NCBI GenBank assembly: GCA_900102235.1
Contig: FMVL01000010.1
Span: 27,616-91,615, forward strand
Source: Lachnospiraceae bacterium XBB2008
Lineage (GTDB): Bacteria; Bacillota; Clostridia; Lachnospirales; Lachnospiraceae
Direction of reading: 5' to 3'
DNA: 64,000 nucleotides
Shown here: positions 38,680-47,508 of the stretch, one piece after another
Numbering within the stretch: the stretch's first letter is position 1
Layout: each line of letters begins with the position of its first letter
The notes under the pieces: model-generated
Told to the model about the DNA's origin: nothing
The model's database searches: none
What the model saw: the letters and a program-made list of their open reading frames with translations, nothing else
Program-made: the position numbers and the translations under genes

Positions 38680-39567
38680 TTAGTTGTATCTCTCGTCGCC
38701 CCAGAAGAAGAGTGCTACTGTACCGGGACCGGTATGTGATCCGATAGTTGTTCCGATAGAGTAGATGTGTACCGGCTCTGCAAGCTTGGGGAATCTTGAT
38801 TCAATAATATCGGCGAGTGCTCTTGCGTCATCATAGCAATAAGCATTGGAGATGAAGACCTTGCCCGTATAGTCGAGTCTGTTCTCGGCGAGTTCCTCCA
38901 TCTTCTTTTCACATGCTTCGATGACTTTTTTCTTGGTGCGGATCTTCTCGCGTGCGACCAGCTTGCCTTCGTAGTCCACATTCAGGAGAGGGCAGATGCT
39001 TAAAGCAGTTCCGAAGAAGCCGGCTGCCTTAGATACGCGGCCGCCTCTTACGAGGTACTGAAGGTCGGTTGTGAAGAACCAGTGATTCAGCTTCTTTTTG
39101 TTATCTTCAGCGTATCTTCTTACATCTTCTATGTCCTTGCCCTCATCGCGCAGGTCCGCGAGTTTGTCCATAAGGAGCGCAAAGCCTGCCGAAGCGGCAA
39201 GTGAGTCTACTATATATATCTTGCGATCGGGATATTTCTCCGAAAGATCTTCCGCAGCGATGCGGGCTGCGTTTACTACACCTGAGATTCCCGAACTTAA
39301 CGACAGATGAAGGATATCCTTGCCATCTTCCAGGAACGGAGTGAAGTATTCGGTGAACTCCTCGACATTCAGCTGTGAAGTCTTGGTCATCGCGCCATTT
39401 GCCATAGCCTGATAGAATTTGTCAAAAGACATTGACTTGCCGAGATCGTCTGGATACTCTATGCCATCTAAGAAAAAGTGAAAACATGCGTAATGAATGT
39501 CACGTTTCTTGAAAAACTCTTCATCCGCATCTGCTGTCGAACAGCAGGACAGAATGTAATTACTCAT
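38680..39567 (-). CDS. DegV-family fatty-acid-binding protein
   Basis: 295 residues. Start MSNYILSCCSTADADEEFF and the motifs KTSQLNVEEF, SLSSGISGVVNAARIA, VDSLAASAGFALLMD and LVRGGRVSKAAGFFG follow the DegV pattern. DegV (FakB) proteins bind a fatty acid in the cytoplasm; in Firmicutes some present it to FakA kinase for phospholipid synthesis. No fakA is nearby, so its exact role is open. AGGAGG lies eight bases before the start on the reverse strand. Confidence 0.94.
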   Translation of the reverse strand: MSNYILSCCSTADADEEFFKKRDIHYACFHFFLDGIEYPDDLGKSMSFDKFYQAMANGAMTKTSQLNVEEFTEYFTPFLEDGKDILHLSLSSGISGVVNAARIAAEDLSEKYPDRKIYIVDSLAASAGFALLMDKLADLRDEGKDIEDVRRYAEDNKKKLNHWFFTTDLQYLVRGGRVSKAAGFFGTALSICPLLNVDYEGKLVAREKIRTKKKVIEACEKKMEELAENRLDYTGKVFISNAYCYDDARALADIIESRFPKLAEPVHIYSIGTTIGSHTGPGTVALFFWGDERYN

Positions 39568-39653
39568 AACGTCCTCCTCAATGTTTTTTATAAAATAACC
39601 ATATATCAGTATACCTTGAATATCAAAATATTTCCACTATATATTTGATTTTT

Positions 39654-39662
39654 TGATATACT
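39654..39662 (+). promoter_or_regulatory. Extended -10 promoter of the kinase-like gene
   Basis: TGATATACT has the TG extension one base before TATACT. No good -35 is present 17 bp upstream, which fits an extended -10 promoter. The ATG follows 38 bp later. Confidence 0.5.
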
Positions 39663-39699
39663 GTTAATAGTGATTTCTTTAAGAAAGGAGTTCGGCTGC

Positions 39700-40557
39700 A
39701 TGAGTGACCCTAAAGAAAACAAAACAATAAAGACAGATCCACGATACATATGCGCAGGTGCTTCGGCATGTCTGATACTCATCGGGATCATAGTATATAA
39801 GATCTGTGAATCCAAGATGAATATTGCGGTTGAAAACCTCAGATCTTATTACGGAAGTGTAGACAGCGGACTCTTCCTGACTCAGCAGGAGTATCTGCTC
39901 AGACAGGCACTTTTGCTCAGCATACTGATACCGGTCATAGTCGGCATTATCCTTCTGGTAGCACTGTTTGTTTATCTGGATCGCATGATCCCCGCATCTT
40001 TCAAAAAGAGCAAAACGAAGGAAACGGATGTTAAGGTAAAGGATCCCCGCAAGAAACGGCCTGCCGGGACCAATGAGAAGAAGACGGATCTTGTCGAACT
40101 TATCGGAAAGGTGAAGGGTTCCTATGCTCACAAAATGGAAGAGAAGAACATCACTTTTACGGTTGAAGATGATGATGTGGAAGAACCGGTCGTTATGTGC
40201 GATGCGGAGAAAATAGAGGATATAGTCAAGAAGCTGATCAACAACGCATATCGTTCGGCATCAGAGGGCGGACGCGTATACATGGCGCTCAAGCAGTTCT
40301 ATGTATCGGATGAAGGATACGGTATATACGAACTGACAGTGGAAGATGACGGTACGGATAAGACCGGAGATGCTGAACTGTCCGGTGCGGATATCGAGGA
40401 TGCAAAAGCGATCGCCGAGTCATTGGACGGCGAACTTGAGACCGAGACCGTTAAGGGAGTCGGCAACGGAGTTACCGTACGGCTCGATCTGAAAGTAGTA
40501 AGAGATAAAAAGGAAGCAACAGATGAGAGAGAATCCGAAACCTCAACAGATCTATAA
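39700..40557 (+). CDS. Membrane protein with degenerate histidine-kinase-like ATPase domain
   Basis: 285 residues. Two membrane helices (about 20-40 and 75-100) flank a short outer loop. The C-terminal 150 residues follow the HATPase_c pattern: an N-box-like KKLINNAYRSASEGG, a strand ELTVEDDGT where DxGxG would be expected, and a final GVGNGVTVRLDL resembling the G2 box. There is no phospho-acceptor His segment, and the G1 box is degraded, so it is probably not an active sensor kinase. It could be a regulatory pseudokinase. The start is ATG 39700 with AAAGGAG; a GTG at 39670 precedes that ribosome site. It overlaps the next gene by 35 bp. Confidence 0.7.
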   Translation: MSDPKENKTIKTDPRYICAGASACLILIGIIVYKICESKMNIAVENLRSYYGSVDSGLFLTQQEYLLRQALLLSILIPVIVGIILLVALFVYLDRMIPASFKKSKTKETDVKVKDPRKKRPAGTNEKKTDLVELIGKVKGSYAHKMEEKNITFTVEDDDVEEPVVMCDAEKIEDIVKKLINNAYRSASEGGRVYMALKQFYVSDEGYGIYELTVEDDGTDKTGDAELSGADIEDAKAIAESLDGELETETVKGVGNGVTVRLDLKVVRDKKEATDERESETSTDL

Positions 40558-41059
40558 GCATTTTAAGGGAAATATATACCAGATAAACTGTATCGCCTAT
40601 GATTCGGAAACAGGCGATAAGGTGGTCGTATACCAGGCACTGTACGGGGATTACAGATATTATGTCAGACCGCTTGATATGTTCATGAGTGAAGTAGACA
40701 GGACTAAATACCCCGATGTTGCGCAGCAGTACAGATTCGAACTCATAAGCCTCGAAAAGGCAGAGCAAAGCCCGAAACCGTCTGCTCCCGCACCGAAGCC
40801 TGCTTCGCCTCAGAATCCCGTGCCGGAAGAACAGGTGAATCTCGATCCCGATGTTGAAGCGTTTCTGGATGCCAATACTTACGAGAAGCGTCTGGAGATC
40901 CTCGATAAGATGCATTACAAGGTTACGGATGACATGATCGATATCATGTCGACGGTACTTGATATAGAGATCCCCGAAGGAAGAGTATCTGACCGTTATG
41001 CGAAGTTCAAGGATGCGCTGATGATGCGCAGGAACTACGAGACAGGTAGACTTCGCTAG
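40523..41059 (+). CDS. DUF1653-domain protein
   Basis: 178 residues. The first 75 are a DUF1653 domain: IYKHFKGNIYQINCIAYDSE, VVYQALYGDYRYYVRPLDMF and the YRFELI strand. A Pro/Ala-rich linker (about 85-105) joins it to a helical tail. The function of DUF1653 is unknown; the domain is small and beta-rich. It overlaps the kinase-like gene by 35 bp, so both are translated from one message. Confidence 0.85.
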   Translation: MRENPKPQQIYKHFKGNIYQINCIAYDSETGDKVVVYQALYGDYRYYVRPLDMFMSEVDRTKYPDVAQQYRFELISLEKAEQSPKPSAPAPKPASPQNPVPEEQVNLDPDVEAFLDANTYEKRLEILDKMHYKVTDDMIDIMSTVLDIEIPEGRVSDRYAKFKDALMMRRNYETGRLR

Positions 41060-41090
41060 CAGGACTGACAGATGTTGATCTGCAAAATAA

Positions 41091-41128
41091 AACCACCCTG
41101 TTCATTGTCGAACGGGGTGGTTCTTTTT
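41091..41128. terminator. Bidirectional terminator
   Basis: AACCACCCTGTTC (41091-41103) pairs with GAACGGGGTGGTT (41110-41122) with one G-U pair, then TCTTTTT. A-rich sequence before it allows use by glyA on the reverse strand. Confidence 0.9.
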
Positions 41129-41146
41129 GACTTATCGATCTTTTTT

Positions 41147-42385
41147 TCAGATCAGAGGATACTTGGCTGTAAGCTCTTCGATTATGGCTCTGGCCTTCGG
41201 AATACCGGCATCGCCTTCTTTTACTACGAAGCTGATAGCCTCGGCCACACGGTCGAAATCGTCAGTCTTTAAGCCTCTGGAAGTAGCAGCGGGAGTTCCG
41301 AGTCTGATGCCGCTGGTCACGAAAGGCTTCTGAGGATCATTGGGGATCGTGTTCTTGTTGGCGGTGATATGTGCTTCATCAAGCTGCTTCTCAACGACCT
41401 TACCGGTAAGTTCGTAAGGAGTCAGATCCATGAGCATCAGATGATTATCCGTACCTCCCGATACGATCTTGATGTCTCTGCTCATAAGACCGTTACACAG
41501 AGCCTGTGCATTGTCTACTATATTCTGCGCATATACCTTGAATGAAGGATCGAGAGCCTCCTTGAAGCATACGGCTTTGGCAGCGATCACATGCATGAGA
41601 GGGCCGCCCTGGATGCCGGGGAAGATGGCTTTGTTGAAGTTGTATTTTGCATTGACTTCTTCGCTGCAGAGGATGAGTCCGCCTCTGGGTCCGCGAAGCG
41701 TCTTGTGAGTGGTAGTGGTGGTCACATGCGCATAAGGGATGGGTGAGGGGTGAAGACCTGTAGCTACCAGACCTGCTATATGAGCGATATCCACCATCAG
41801 TACTGCACCGACTTCATCAGCGATCTCTCTGAAACGCTTGAAATCGATCGTGCGGCAGTAAGCGGAAGCACCTGCCACGATGAGCTTGGGCTTGCATTCG
41901 AGTGCTATGCGTCTTACTTCATCATAATCGATAAACCCGTCATTATTTACACCGTAAGGTACACAGTTGAAGTATTTTCCGGAGAAGTTGACCGGTGAGC
42001 CGTGGGAGAGATGTCCGCCGTGATCGAGGTTCATGCCCATGAATGTGTCACCGGGCTCCATGATGGCGAAAAATACCGCCATGTTTGCCTGCGCGCCGGA
42101 GTGGGGCTGAACATTGGCATACTCTGCACCGAAGAGCTTCTTTGCTCTTTCTCTAGCGAGATCCTCGACAACATCCACACACTCACAACCGCCGTAGTAA
42201 CGCTTTCCGGGATAACCTTCAGCATACTTATTGGTCAGAGGCGACCCCATAGCTGCCATGACTGCCTTGCTCACCCAGTTTTCGGATGCGATCAGCTCTA
42301 TATGGCTGTTCTGCCTGTTCTGCTCGGCAACTATCGCTTCAGCTATCTCGGGATCGACGCTTTTTACTTCATCCAAAGAATACAT
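41147..42385 (-). CDS. glyA: Serine hydroxymethyltransferase
   Basis: GlyA interconverts serine and glycine with tetrahydrofolate, supplying one-carbon units. It has 412 residues, the standard length. The PLP-binding lysine lies in [14 protein letters not shown]; the N-terminal SENWVS and [11 protein letters not shown] segments and the [12 protein letters not shown] block are conserved. GGAGG lies nine bases before the start on the reverse strand. It is a single-gene unit with its own promoter and terminator. Confidence 0.98.
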   Translation of the reverse strand: MYSLDEVKSVDPEIAEAIVAEQNRQNSHIELIASENWVSKAVMAAMGSPLTNKYAEGYPGKRYYGGCECVDVVEDLARERAKKLFGAEYANVQPHSGAQANMAVFFAIMEPGDTFMGMNLDHGGHLSHGSPVNFSGKYFNCVPYGVNNDGFIDYDEVRRIALECKPKLIVAGASAYCRTIDFKRFREIADEVGAVLMVDIAHIAGLVATGLHPSPIPYAHVTTTTTHKTLRGPRGGLILCSEEVNAKYNFNKAIFPGIQGGPLMHVIAAKAVCFKEALDPSFKVYAQNIVDNAQALCNGLMSRDIKIVSGGTDNHLMLMDLTPYELTGKVVEKQLDEAHITANKNTIPNDPQKPFVTSGIRLGTPAATSRGLKTDDFDRVAEAISFVVKEGDAGIPKARAIIEELTAKYPLI

Positions 42386-42434
42386 ATCTTTTCCTCCAAA
42401 TCGATTAGGCTTGAGCGCAAATCGCGCGTATATA

Positions 42435-42464
42435 AATATAGCATAGACGCATGTGCAGTGGCAA
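42435..42464 (-). promoter_or_regulatory. Promoter of glyA
   Basis: On the reverse strand: TTGCCA (42464-42459), 18 bp, TATATT (42440-42435), about 50 bp before the start codon. It stands back-to-back with the forward promoter at 42471. Confidence 0.65.
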
Positions 42465-42470
42465 TCATAC

Positions 42471-42499
42471 TTGCTTTTATTTGTATAAAAAAGTACAAT
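42471..42499 (+). promoter_or_regulatory. Promoter of the zinc-ribbon membrane protein gene
   Basis: TTGCTT (42471-42476), 17 bp, TACAAT (42494-42499); the ATG is 66 bp downstream. Confidence 0.75.
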
Positions 42500-42564
42500 T
42501 AAAAAGATGTTTGCATTAATCCAAGCAAACTCGGATCAATCATAGATAAGAAGGAGGAATTATC

Positions 42565-43113
42565 ATGATCACTTGTCCTAAATGCGGAACACAGTTAGAA
42601 GACGGAACTACTTTCTGCACCAACTGCGGTTCACCTATTTCTGCAGCAGCACCCACACCTGCACCTGCACCGGCTCCTGCACCGGCACCGGCTCCTCAGG
42701 GCTCATATCAGCAGGCACCTTACGGCCAGCCCGCACCTCAGTATCAGCAGCCTTACGGTCAGCAGTATTCATATGCGGATCCTGCAGATCATACAGCTGA
42801 ATTCGATGCAGCTGATGTTTCCGACAACAAGCTTTTCGCAATAAGCGCTTATCTGTTCGGATTCCTGGGTATCATCGTTGCTCTGCTCGTTAAGGATTCA
42901 CCTTATATTAAGTTCCATGTTAAGCAGGCACTGAGACTCAGCATTGCCAGCGTTCTTTGCGTAGTTATTATGATCGTTCCGATACTTGGATGGATCGTGG
43001 GCGGCATCATGCTCTTCATACTGACCATCGTTGAGATCATCGCGATCGTATGGGCATTCCAGGGCAAGTCCAAGGATCTGCCTATCATCAAGGGCATCGG
43101 ATTCCTGAAATAA
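42565..43113 (+). CDS. Zinc-ribbon membrane protein (DUF4870-like)
   Basis: 182 residues. A zinc ribbon at 4-21 (CPKCGTQ and CTNCGSP) is followed by a Pro/Ala-rich stretch, a Gln/Tyr/Pro-rich stretch and two or three membrane helices with the pattern SAYLFGFLGIIVALLVKDSPYI and FHVKQALRLS, as in DUF4870-type proteins. The function is unknown; the soluble ribbon may bind a partner or nucleic acid at the membrane. The ribosome site is AAGGAGG. Confidence 0.85.
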   Translation: MITCPKCGTQLEDGTTFCTNCGSPISAAAPTPAPAPAPAPAPAPQGSYQQAPYGQPAPQYQQPYGQQYSYADPADHTAEFDAADVSDNKLFAISAYLFGFLGIIVALLVKDSPYIKFHVKQALRLSIASVLCVVIMIVPILGWIVGGIMLFILTIVEIIAIVWAFQGKSKDLPIIKGIGFLK

Positions 43114-43136
43114 TAAGGACGAACGGATAGACTGTT

Positions 43137-44093
43137 ATGTATCATGTTCTGATCAATCCGACATCCAAATCCGGAAGGGGCATCAAACTCTGGAAGATCC
43201 TTGAACCCATATTCGCGGAGCGGGATATCAAGTACAAGATGATGTATTCCGAATATCCCGGTCATATCGTGAAGATAGTGGCCAAGCTTACAGATCCGCT
43301 TGAAGGATACGGACGCATCAATCTCATCGTTGTCGGCGGTGACGGCACCATGAACGAGGTGCTTCAGGGTATCATAGATTTTGATAATATCAGGATCGGG
43401 TATATCCCCACAGGTTCGAGCAACGATTTTGCGAGAGCGCTGAAATATCCCAAAGATCCGGTCAGGCAGCTTGAGAGTATCTTCGATTGTGAGGAGCCGT
43501 ATCCCGTTGATATAGGATTACTCACATATCTGGATGCGGTTGACGATTCGGGCAATCCTGTGACGATAAACCGTCGCTTCGATGTAAGCTGCGGTATCGG
43601 ATTTGATGCGGCCGTATGCGAAGAAGCAATGCATACCGATGGTATCAAAGGGATGCTCAATAAACTGAAACTCGGTAAGCTCACTTATCTGGCCATAGCA
43701 CTTAAACATCTGCTTGTCAGGACCGGTGTCAGCGTGACCTATACGATAGATTCGCAGGAACCGGTGAAGCTTTCGCATTTTCTGTTTATCGCAGTGATGC
43801 AGAACAAATATGAGGGCGGAGGATTCATGTTCTGCCCCGAAGCCGATTGCACTGACGGACTGCTTGACCTGTGCGTTGTGAGTGTGGACAGCAGAGCGAA
43901 AGTCCTGCTTGGCATACCTCTTGCGTTCAAGGGCAGGCATACCGTGATCAAAGGTATCGAGTGTAAACGTGCTTCCAAGGTAAGGATAAGAACCAGCGGC
44001 CCGTTGTGGGTACATACAGACGGAGAAGTTCACAGAAAGAGCAAAGACTTTACGGTTGAGACTCTTCCGACCAAACTGATGTTGCTCAGATGA
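43137..44093 (+). CDS. Diacylglycerol kinase-family lipid kinase
   Basis: 318 residues of the DagK/YegS/YtlR family. The N-terminal INPTSKSGRG and the nucleotide motif VVGGDGTMNEVLQG plus IPTGSSNDFARAL are diagnostic. The C-terminal beta domain includes GGGFMFCPEADCTDGLLD. It probably phosphorylates diacylglycerol or a related lipid at the inner membrane face. It lies 23 bp after the zinc-ribbon gene and is likely co-transcribed with it. Confidence 0.92.
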   Translation: MYHVLINPTSKSGRGIKLWKILEPIFAERDIKYKMMYSEYPGHIVKIVAKLTDPLEGYGRINLIVVGGDGTMNEVLQGIIDFDNIRIGYIPTGSSNDFARALKYPKDPVRQLESIFDCEEPYPVDIGLLTYLDAVDDSGNPVTINRRFDVSCGIGFDAAVCEEAMHTDGIKGMLNKLKLGKLTYLAIALKHLLVRTGVSVTYTIDSQEPVKLSHFLFIAVMQNKYEGGGFMFCPEADCTDGLLDLCVVSVDSRAKVLLGIPLAFKGRHTVIKGIECKRASKVRIRTSGPLWVHTDGEVHRKSKDFTVETLPTKLMLLR

Positions 44094-44115
44094 GCAAATC
44101 ACAAACTAAGATCAG

Positions 44116-44146
44116 GGCATCGCGCATTTTGGCGCGATGCCTTTTT
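44116..44146 (+). terminator. Intrinsic terminator after the lipid kinase
   Basis: GGCATCGCGC (44116-44125) pairs with GCGCGATGCC (44132-44141), loop ATTTTG, followed by TTTTTATTAT. It abuts the end of the convergent gene. Confidence 0.95.
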
Positions 44147-44147
44147 A

Positions 44148-44870
44148 TTATCGGAATATCCCGTAGATGGAGATGAAGTGGCAGATACTTCCCGCCATGA
44201 CGAACAGATGGAAAATCTCATGCGATCCCCACATGCTGTTACGGTTGTTAAACCGGATCAGTTTGAGTGCATATATTATACCGCCCACCGTGTAGATCAC
44301 GCCTCCCGTATAGAGCCACACGAGCGTGGAAGTTGAGACATGGGGGATGAGAGAGGGCATGGCAAAGACCACGACCCATCCCATGGCTATATAAATGATG
44401 GAAGATACCCATTTCGGGCATGTGACCCATATGAGCTTAAACATCATTCCGGCCAGAGCCAGGCCCCATACGACACTGAGAAGGACGGTTCCGTCCCTGC
44501 CCATTGCGCACACGCAGATCGGGGTATAGGTTCCTGCGATCAATACGAAGATCATCATGTGATCGAGGCGTTTTAAGCGCAGGCCGGCTTCGCCCTCGAG
44601 CAGGAAACAGTGGTATGAAGCGCTCGCGCCATACAGGGATATCATGCTCAGCATAAATACAGACAGCGCGATCAGATCCGTCATTCCGGCTCCTGCCGAT
44701 GATGCATGTATCAGCAAAACGGGAGTGAAGAGGATGGCACATATGCATCCGACAAAATGAGTCAGAGCGCTGACCGGATCTTTGGCACGGAATTGCTGAC
44801 GGCCGTTTATCAGATTGAGATTTTCTCCGGAAAAACTTACGATATTTGAAGATGCAGTTGCGGTTACCAT
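44148..44870 (-). CDS. Hemolysin III / PAQR-type membrane protein
   Basis: 240 residues with seven hydrophobic segments. The family pattern is clear: ALTHFVGCICAILFTP at the first helix, SASYHCFL, RLKRLDHMMIFVLIAGTYTP in the middle and SHEIFHLFVMAG near the end, which give the conserved Ser/Asp/His metal-site residues. The name is historical; most members are not shown to be haemolytic. The start is ATG at 44870 on the reverse strand with GGAGG upstream; a TTG at 44888 would overlap that ribosome site. Confidence 0.92.
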   Translation of the reverse strand: MVTATASSNIVSFSGENLNLINGRQQFRAKDPVSALTHFVGCICAILFTPVLLIHASSAGAGMTDLIALSVFMLSMISLYGASASYHCFLLEGEAGLRLKRLDHMMIFVLIAGTYTPICVCAMGRDGTVLLSVVWGLALAGMMFKLIWVTCPKWVSSIIYIAMGWVVVFAMPSLIPHVSTSTLVWLYTGGVIYTVGGIIYALKLIRFNNRNSMWGSHEIFHLFVMAGSICHFISIYGIFR

Positions 44871-44986
44871 AACAAAAGTTACCTCCAAACAGTTTATCGG
44901 TTATTCAAAAACCTGTTATAAGTATACTTTAACCGTACTCAATATCCTTGTCAAGAGTTTTTCAAAAACCCGTGTAAAGATTATTG

Positions 44987-45015
44987 TTGCGAAACACCAT
45001 ATACGGTGGTAAAAT
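44987..45015 (+). promoter_or_regulatory. Promoter of the DUF1836-GGDEF operon
   Basis: TTGCGA (44987-44992), 17 bp, TAAAAT (45010-45015). The spacer contains CACC-ATATAC-GGTG, an inverted repeat that could serve as an operator. Confidence 0.65.
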
Positions 45016-45056
45016 TAATATACTTTTCACCCTTTTTTGAAAGTATAGGAGATCAT

Positions 45057-45578
45057 ATGGTCATAAAAACCGAGTATATCTCGAAGGAGTTCGTACTTCC
45101 CGGATATTCCGAGATCCCGGGGGTAGGTCTTTTTCTCGAGCAGGTTTCCAAGTATATCAATGAATATCTGACACCTCTGGGAGAACCGGAACTCACCGGT
45201 TCCATGATCAGCAACTATGTCAAAAAGGGGATAATCGACAACCCTGTAAAGAAGCAGTACGGCAGGGAGCAGATCGCTTACCTTATATATATAGCCATAG
45301 CCAAGACGGTACTTTCGCTGGAGGATATAACTACGATGATAGAGCTCCAGAGAGAAACATGTGACGTGGAGTCGGCCTACGAGTATTTCAGGACCAGATT
45401 CATGGAGATCCTGGAGGCTGTGTTTACATCCGGCGCGATCGACGTTTCGGGAAAAGATACCCTCGTGAAAGCTCTGGCTCAGAATATGATGATAACGGCA
45501 GCGCATAAGATTTATCTGGATATGACTTTTGACGGATTAAGATCCGGCAACAGGGCATTGGATGAAAAAGGCGATTGA
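45057..45578 (+). CDS. DUF1836-family protein
   Basis: 173 residues. The segment LTGSMISNYVKKGIIDNP followed by KKQYGREQIAYLIYIAIAK is the DUF1836 core, which resembles a MerR-type helix-turn-helix. It probably binds DNA or a protein, but its role is not established. The start ATG 45057 has AGGAG seven bases upstream; a GTG at 45006 lies inside the promoter. It overlaps the diguanylate cyclase gene by 17 bp. Confidence 0.85.
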   Translation: MVIKTEYISKEFVLPGYSEIPGVGLFLEQVSKYINEYLTPLGEPELTGSMISNYVKKGIIDNPVKKQYGREQIAYLIYIAIAKTVLSLEDITTMIELQRETCDVESAYEYFRTRFMEILEAVFTSGAIDVSGKDTLVKALAQNMMITAAHKIYLDMTFDGLRSGNRALDEKGD

Positions 45579-47418
45579 TGTCATAATCGACAAAATAAAA
45601 AAGAACGGTAGCGGAAATCTGGCCGCGTCATTGCTCATGGCGCTGTTCTTTGTTTCGCTGAGCATAATTTTCTACATATTCCTTCATAATTCCATTAAAG
45701 AAAACATAATAAACGAAGACAGGATCCTGGCAAAGGAATCCGCGGCTCTGTATAAGGATTATCTCGCAAGGGGAATGGAGATCATCGAGTATGAAGCCTA
45801 TCAGATAGAAGATATGGTAGTGGCCGGAGAATCCGTAAAGGCGATCGAGGATCATGTGATATATTCCACCAACATAATAATCGAATCCGTTGACGGCGAT
45901 TCCACCGGATTGTACGGATATATAAAAGGCGAATATATCGACGGAGCCGGGTGGGTTCCCGAGGAAGGATACGACCCTACGTCCAGACCGTGGTATAAAG
46001 CCGCAATGACACACAGAGGAAGGTTTACTTTTGTCGATCCCTATCTGGATGCACAGACAGGCAACGTCATGATGACCATGGCCAAGACACTCGGAGATTC
46101 TTCCAATGTCATCGCGCTTGATATGAGCCTGACCGAACTTCAGAATATCACCGATGAGCTTGCCGAGCAGGATGGTGATCATATGGTATTTCTTGTGGAC
46201 AGCTCAGGATCGGTTGTAGCTCATCACGATCGCGATATGATCGGAATAAACTGTCAGGATATGCCCAATGAGCTTACGGGATTTATCGTTAATCAGGTCA
46301 TCAGGGGAAAGGTTGGTTCTTTCGAGACGCTGTATGATGGATCCCAGTATATGGTTTATTCGGAGAAACTTGCCGGATACTGGTATTGTATATCCGTTAC
46401 GGAGGCAACGGAAAGCTTCCGGATCCTTCGCATTCTTTTAGCCATAACGGCGCTTGTCGTCATTGCAACCCTTTTCATCTGTGCGATGCTCTTCATGAAC
46501 CTCTCACAGGGAAAACAGAATACGGATCTGCTTTCCCTGCGACTGTCCACGGCGGCTGATATCTATATGTCCATGCATGATATAGATATCGGAAATGACC
46601 TGATATCTGCGATCAAGACCGGCCCCGAAGAGGAAGAAGCCGTGCGGGATAAGATACGTGAGCATGCGCAGGATGATCTGAACCATGCTATGAACATTCT
46701 TGTCGATGAGATCTCAAAACCTCTCATGCAAGATTTTCTAAACTTGAGCACTCTGGATGAACGCATGCGGGATCATAAAACTATCACCGCAGAATTCCTG
46801 AACCATAAGAAAAAATGGTGCCGCGGTCGGTTCATAGCCGCAGAACATGATGATGCGGGAAAACTTACGCATGTGCTGCTCGTGTTCGAGCAGATCGATG
46901 CAGAGAAGCGTAACAGGGATAAACTTCTGTATATGTCACAGACCGACAGCATGACCGGTATCAATAACCGCGGATCGGGCGAGCGCAAGATCAGAGAACA
47001 GATGGGCAATGGTCTGGGCGGCATGTTCGTTCTGATAGATATTGACAAGTTTAAGAGCATCAACGATAAATACGGTCATGATGTGGGCGATGTGGTGCTT
47101 ATCGGTGTGGCCAATGCATTGAAAAATGCGTTCAGAAGTTCGGATATAGTCATGCGTCTCGGAGGAGACGAGTTCGCCGCATACGCAAAAGGAATAAATG
47201 ACAGGGAAGCTGCAGCCGATGTTATAGACCGTCTTCTCAAGAATGTCGAAGCGCTGGATATCCCTGAACTTGACGGGAATAAAGTGTGTATCAGTGCCGG
47301 GATATCTTTCTTCGGACCGGATGATGACGGTTCATTTGATGAACTCTATAAACAGGCTGACAGATGCACTTATGAGAGTAAGGAACATGAGGGTAATTAC
47401 GTAACATATCACTCCTGA
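45562..47418 (+). CDS. Cache-GGDEF diguanylate cyclase
   Basis: 618-residue membrane receptor that should make c-di-GMP from two GTP. One helix lies at about 18-40, then an extracellular Cache-type sensor (about 45-285, with RPWYKAAMTHRGRFTFVDPY), a second helix (about 290-315), a linker region and a C-terminal GGDEF domain (about 450-618). The active-site MRLGGDEFAAY is intact. RSSD lies five residues before GGDEF, the position of the inhibitory I-site, so product inhibition is likely. Cache domains commonly sense amino acids or small organic acids. It is coupled to the DUF1836 gene by overlap. Confidence 0.94.
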   Translation: MKKAIDVIIDKIKKNGSGNLAASLLMALFFVSLSIIFYIFLHNSIKENIINEDRILAKESAALYKDYLARGMEIIEYEAYQIEDMVVAGESVKAIEDHVIYSTNIIIESVDGDSTGLYGYIKGEYIDGAGWVPEEGYDPTSRPWYKAAMTHRGRFTFVDPYLDAQTGNVMMTMAKTLGDSSNVIALDMSLTELQNITDELAEQDGDHMVFLVDSSGSVVAHHDRDMIGINCQDMPNELTGFIVNQVIRGKVGSFETLYDGSQYMVYSEKLAGYWYCISVTEATESFRILRILLAITALVVIATLFICAMLFMNLSQGKQNTDLLSLRLSTAADIYMSMHDIDIGNDLISAIKTGPEEEEAVRDKIREHAQDDLNHAMNILVDEISKPLMQDFLNLSTLDERMRDHKTITAEFLNHKKKWCRGRFIAAEHDDAGKLTHVLLVFEQIDAEKRNRDKLLYMSQTDSMTGINNRGSGERKIREQMGNGLGGMFVLIDIDKFKSINDKYGHDVGDVVLIGVANALKNAFRSSDIVMRLGGDEFAAYAKGINDREAAADVIDRLLKNVEALDIPELDGNKVCISAGISFFGPDDDGSFDELYKQADRCTYESKEHEGNYVTYHS

Positions 47419-47508
47419 TATATAAGATTAGCATTTTTGCTTATTATATGGTATATTTTTCATTTGGGATCAGTTGTACACTGACTGCTGTTATGAAAGG
47501 ACTATGAC

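Noticed and set aside
47419-47508. T-box or riboswitch before hom
   Set aside because: The gap is only 90 bp and shows no T-box core or large folded leader.
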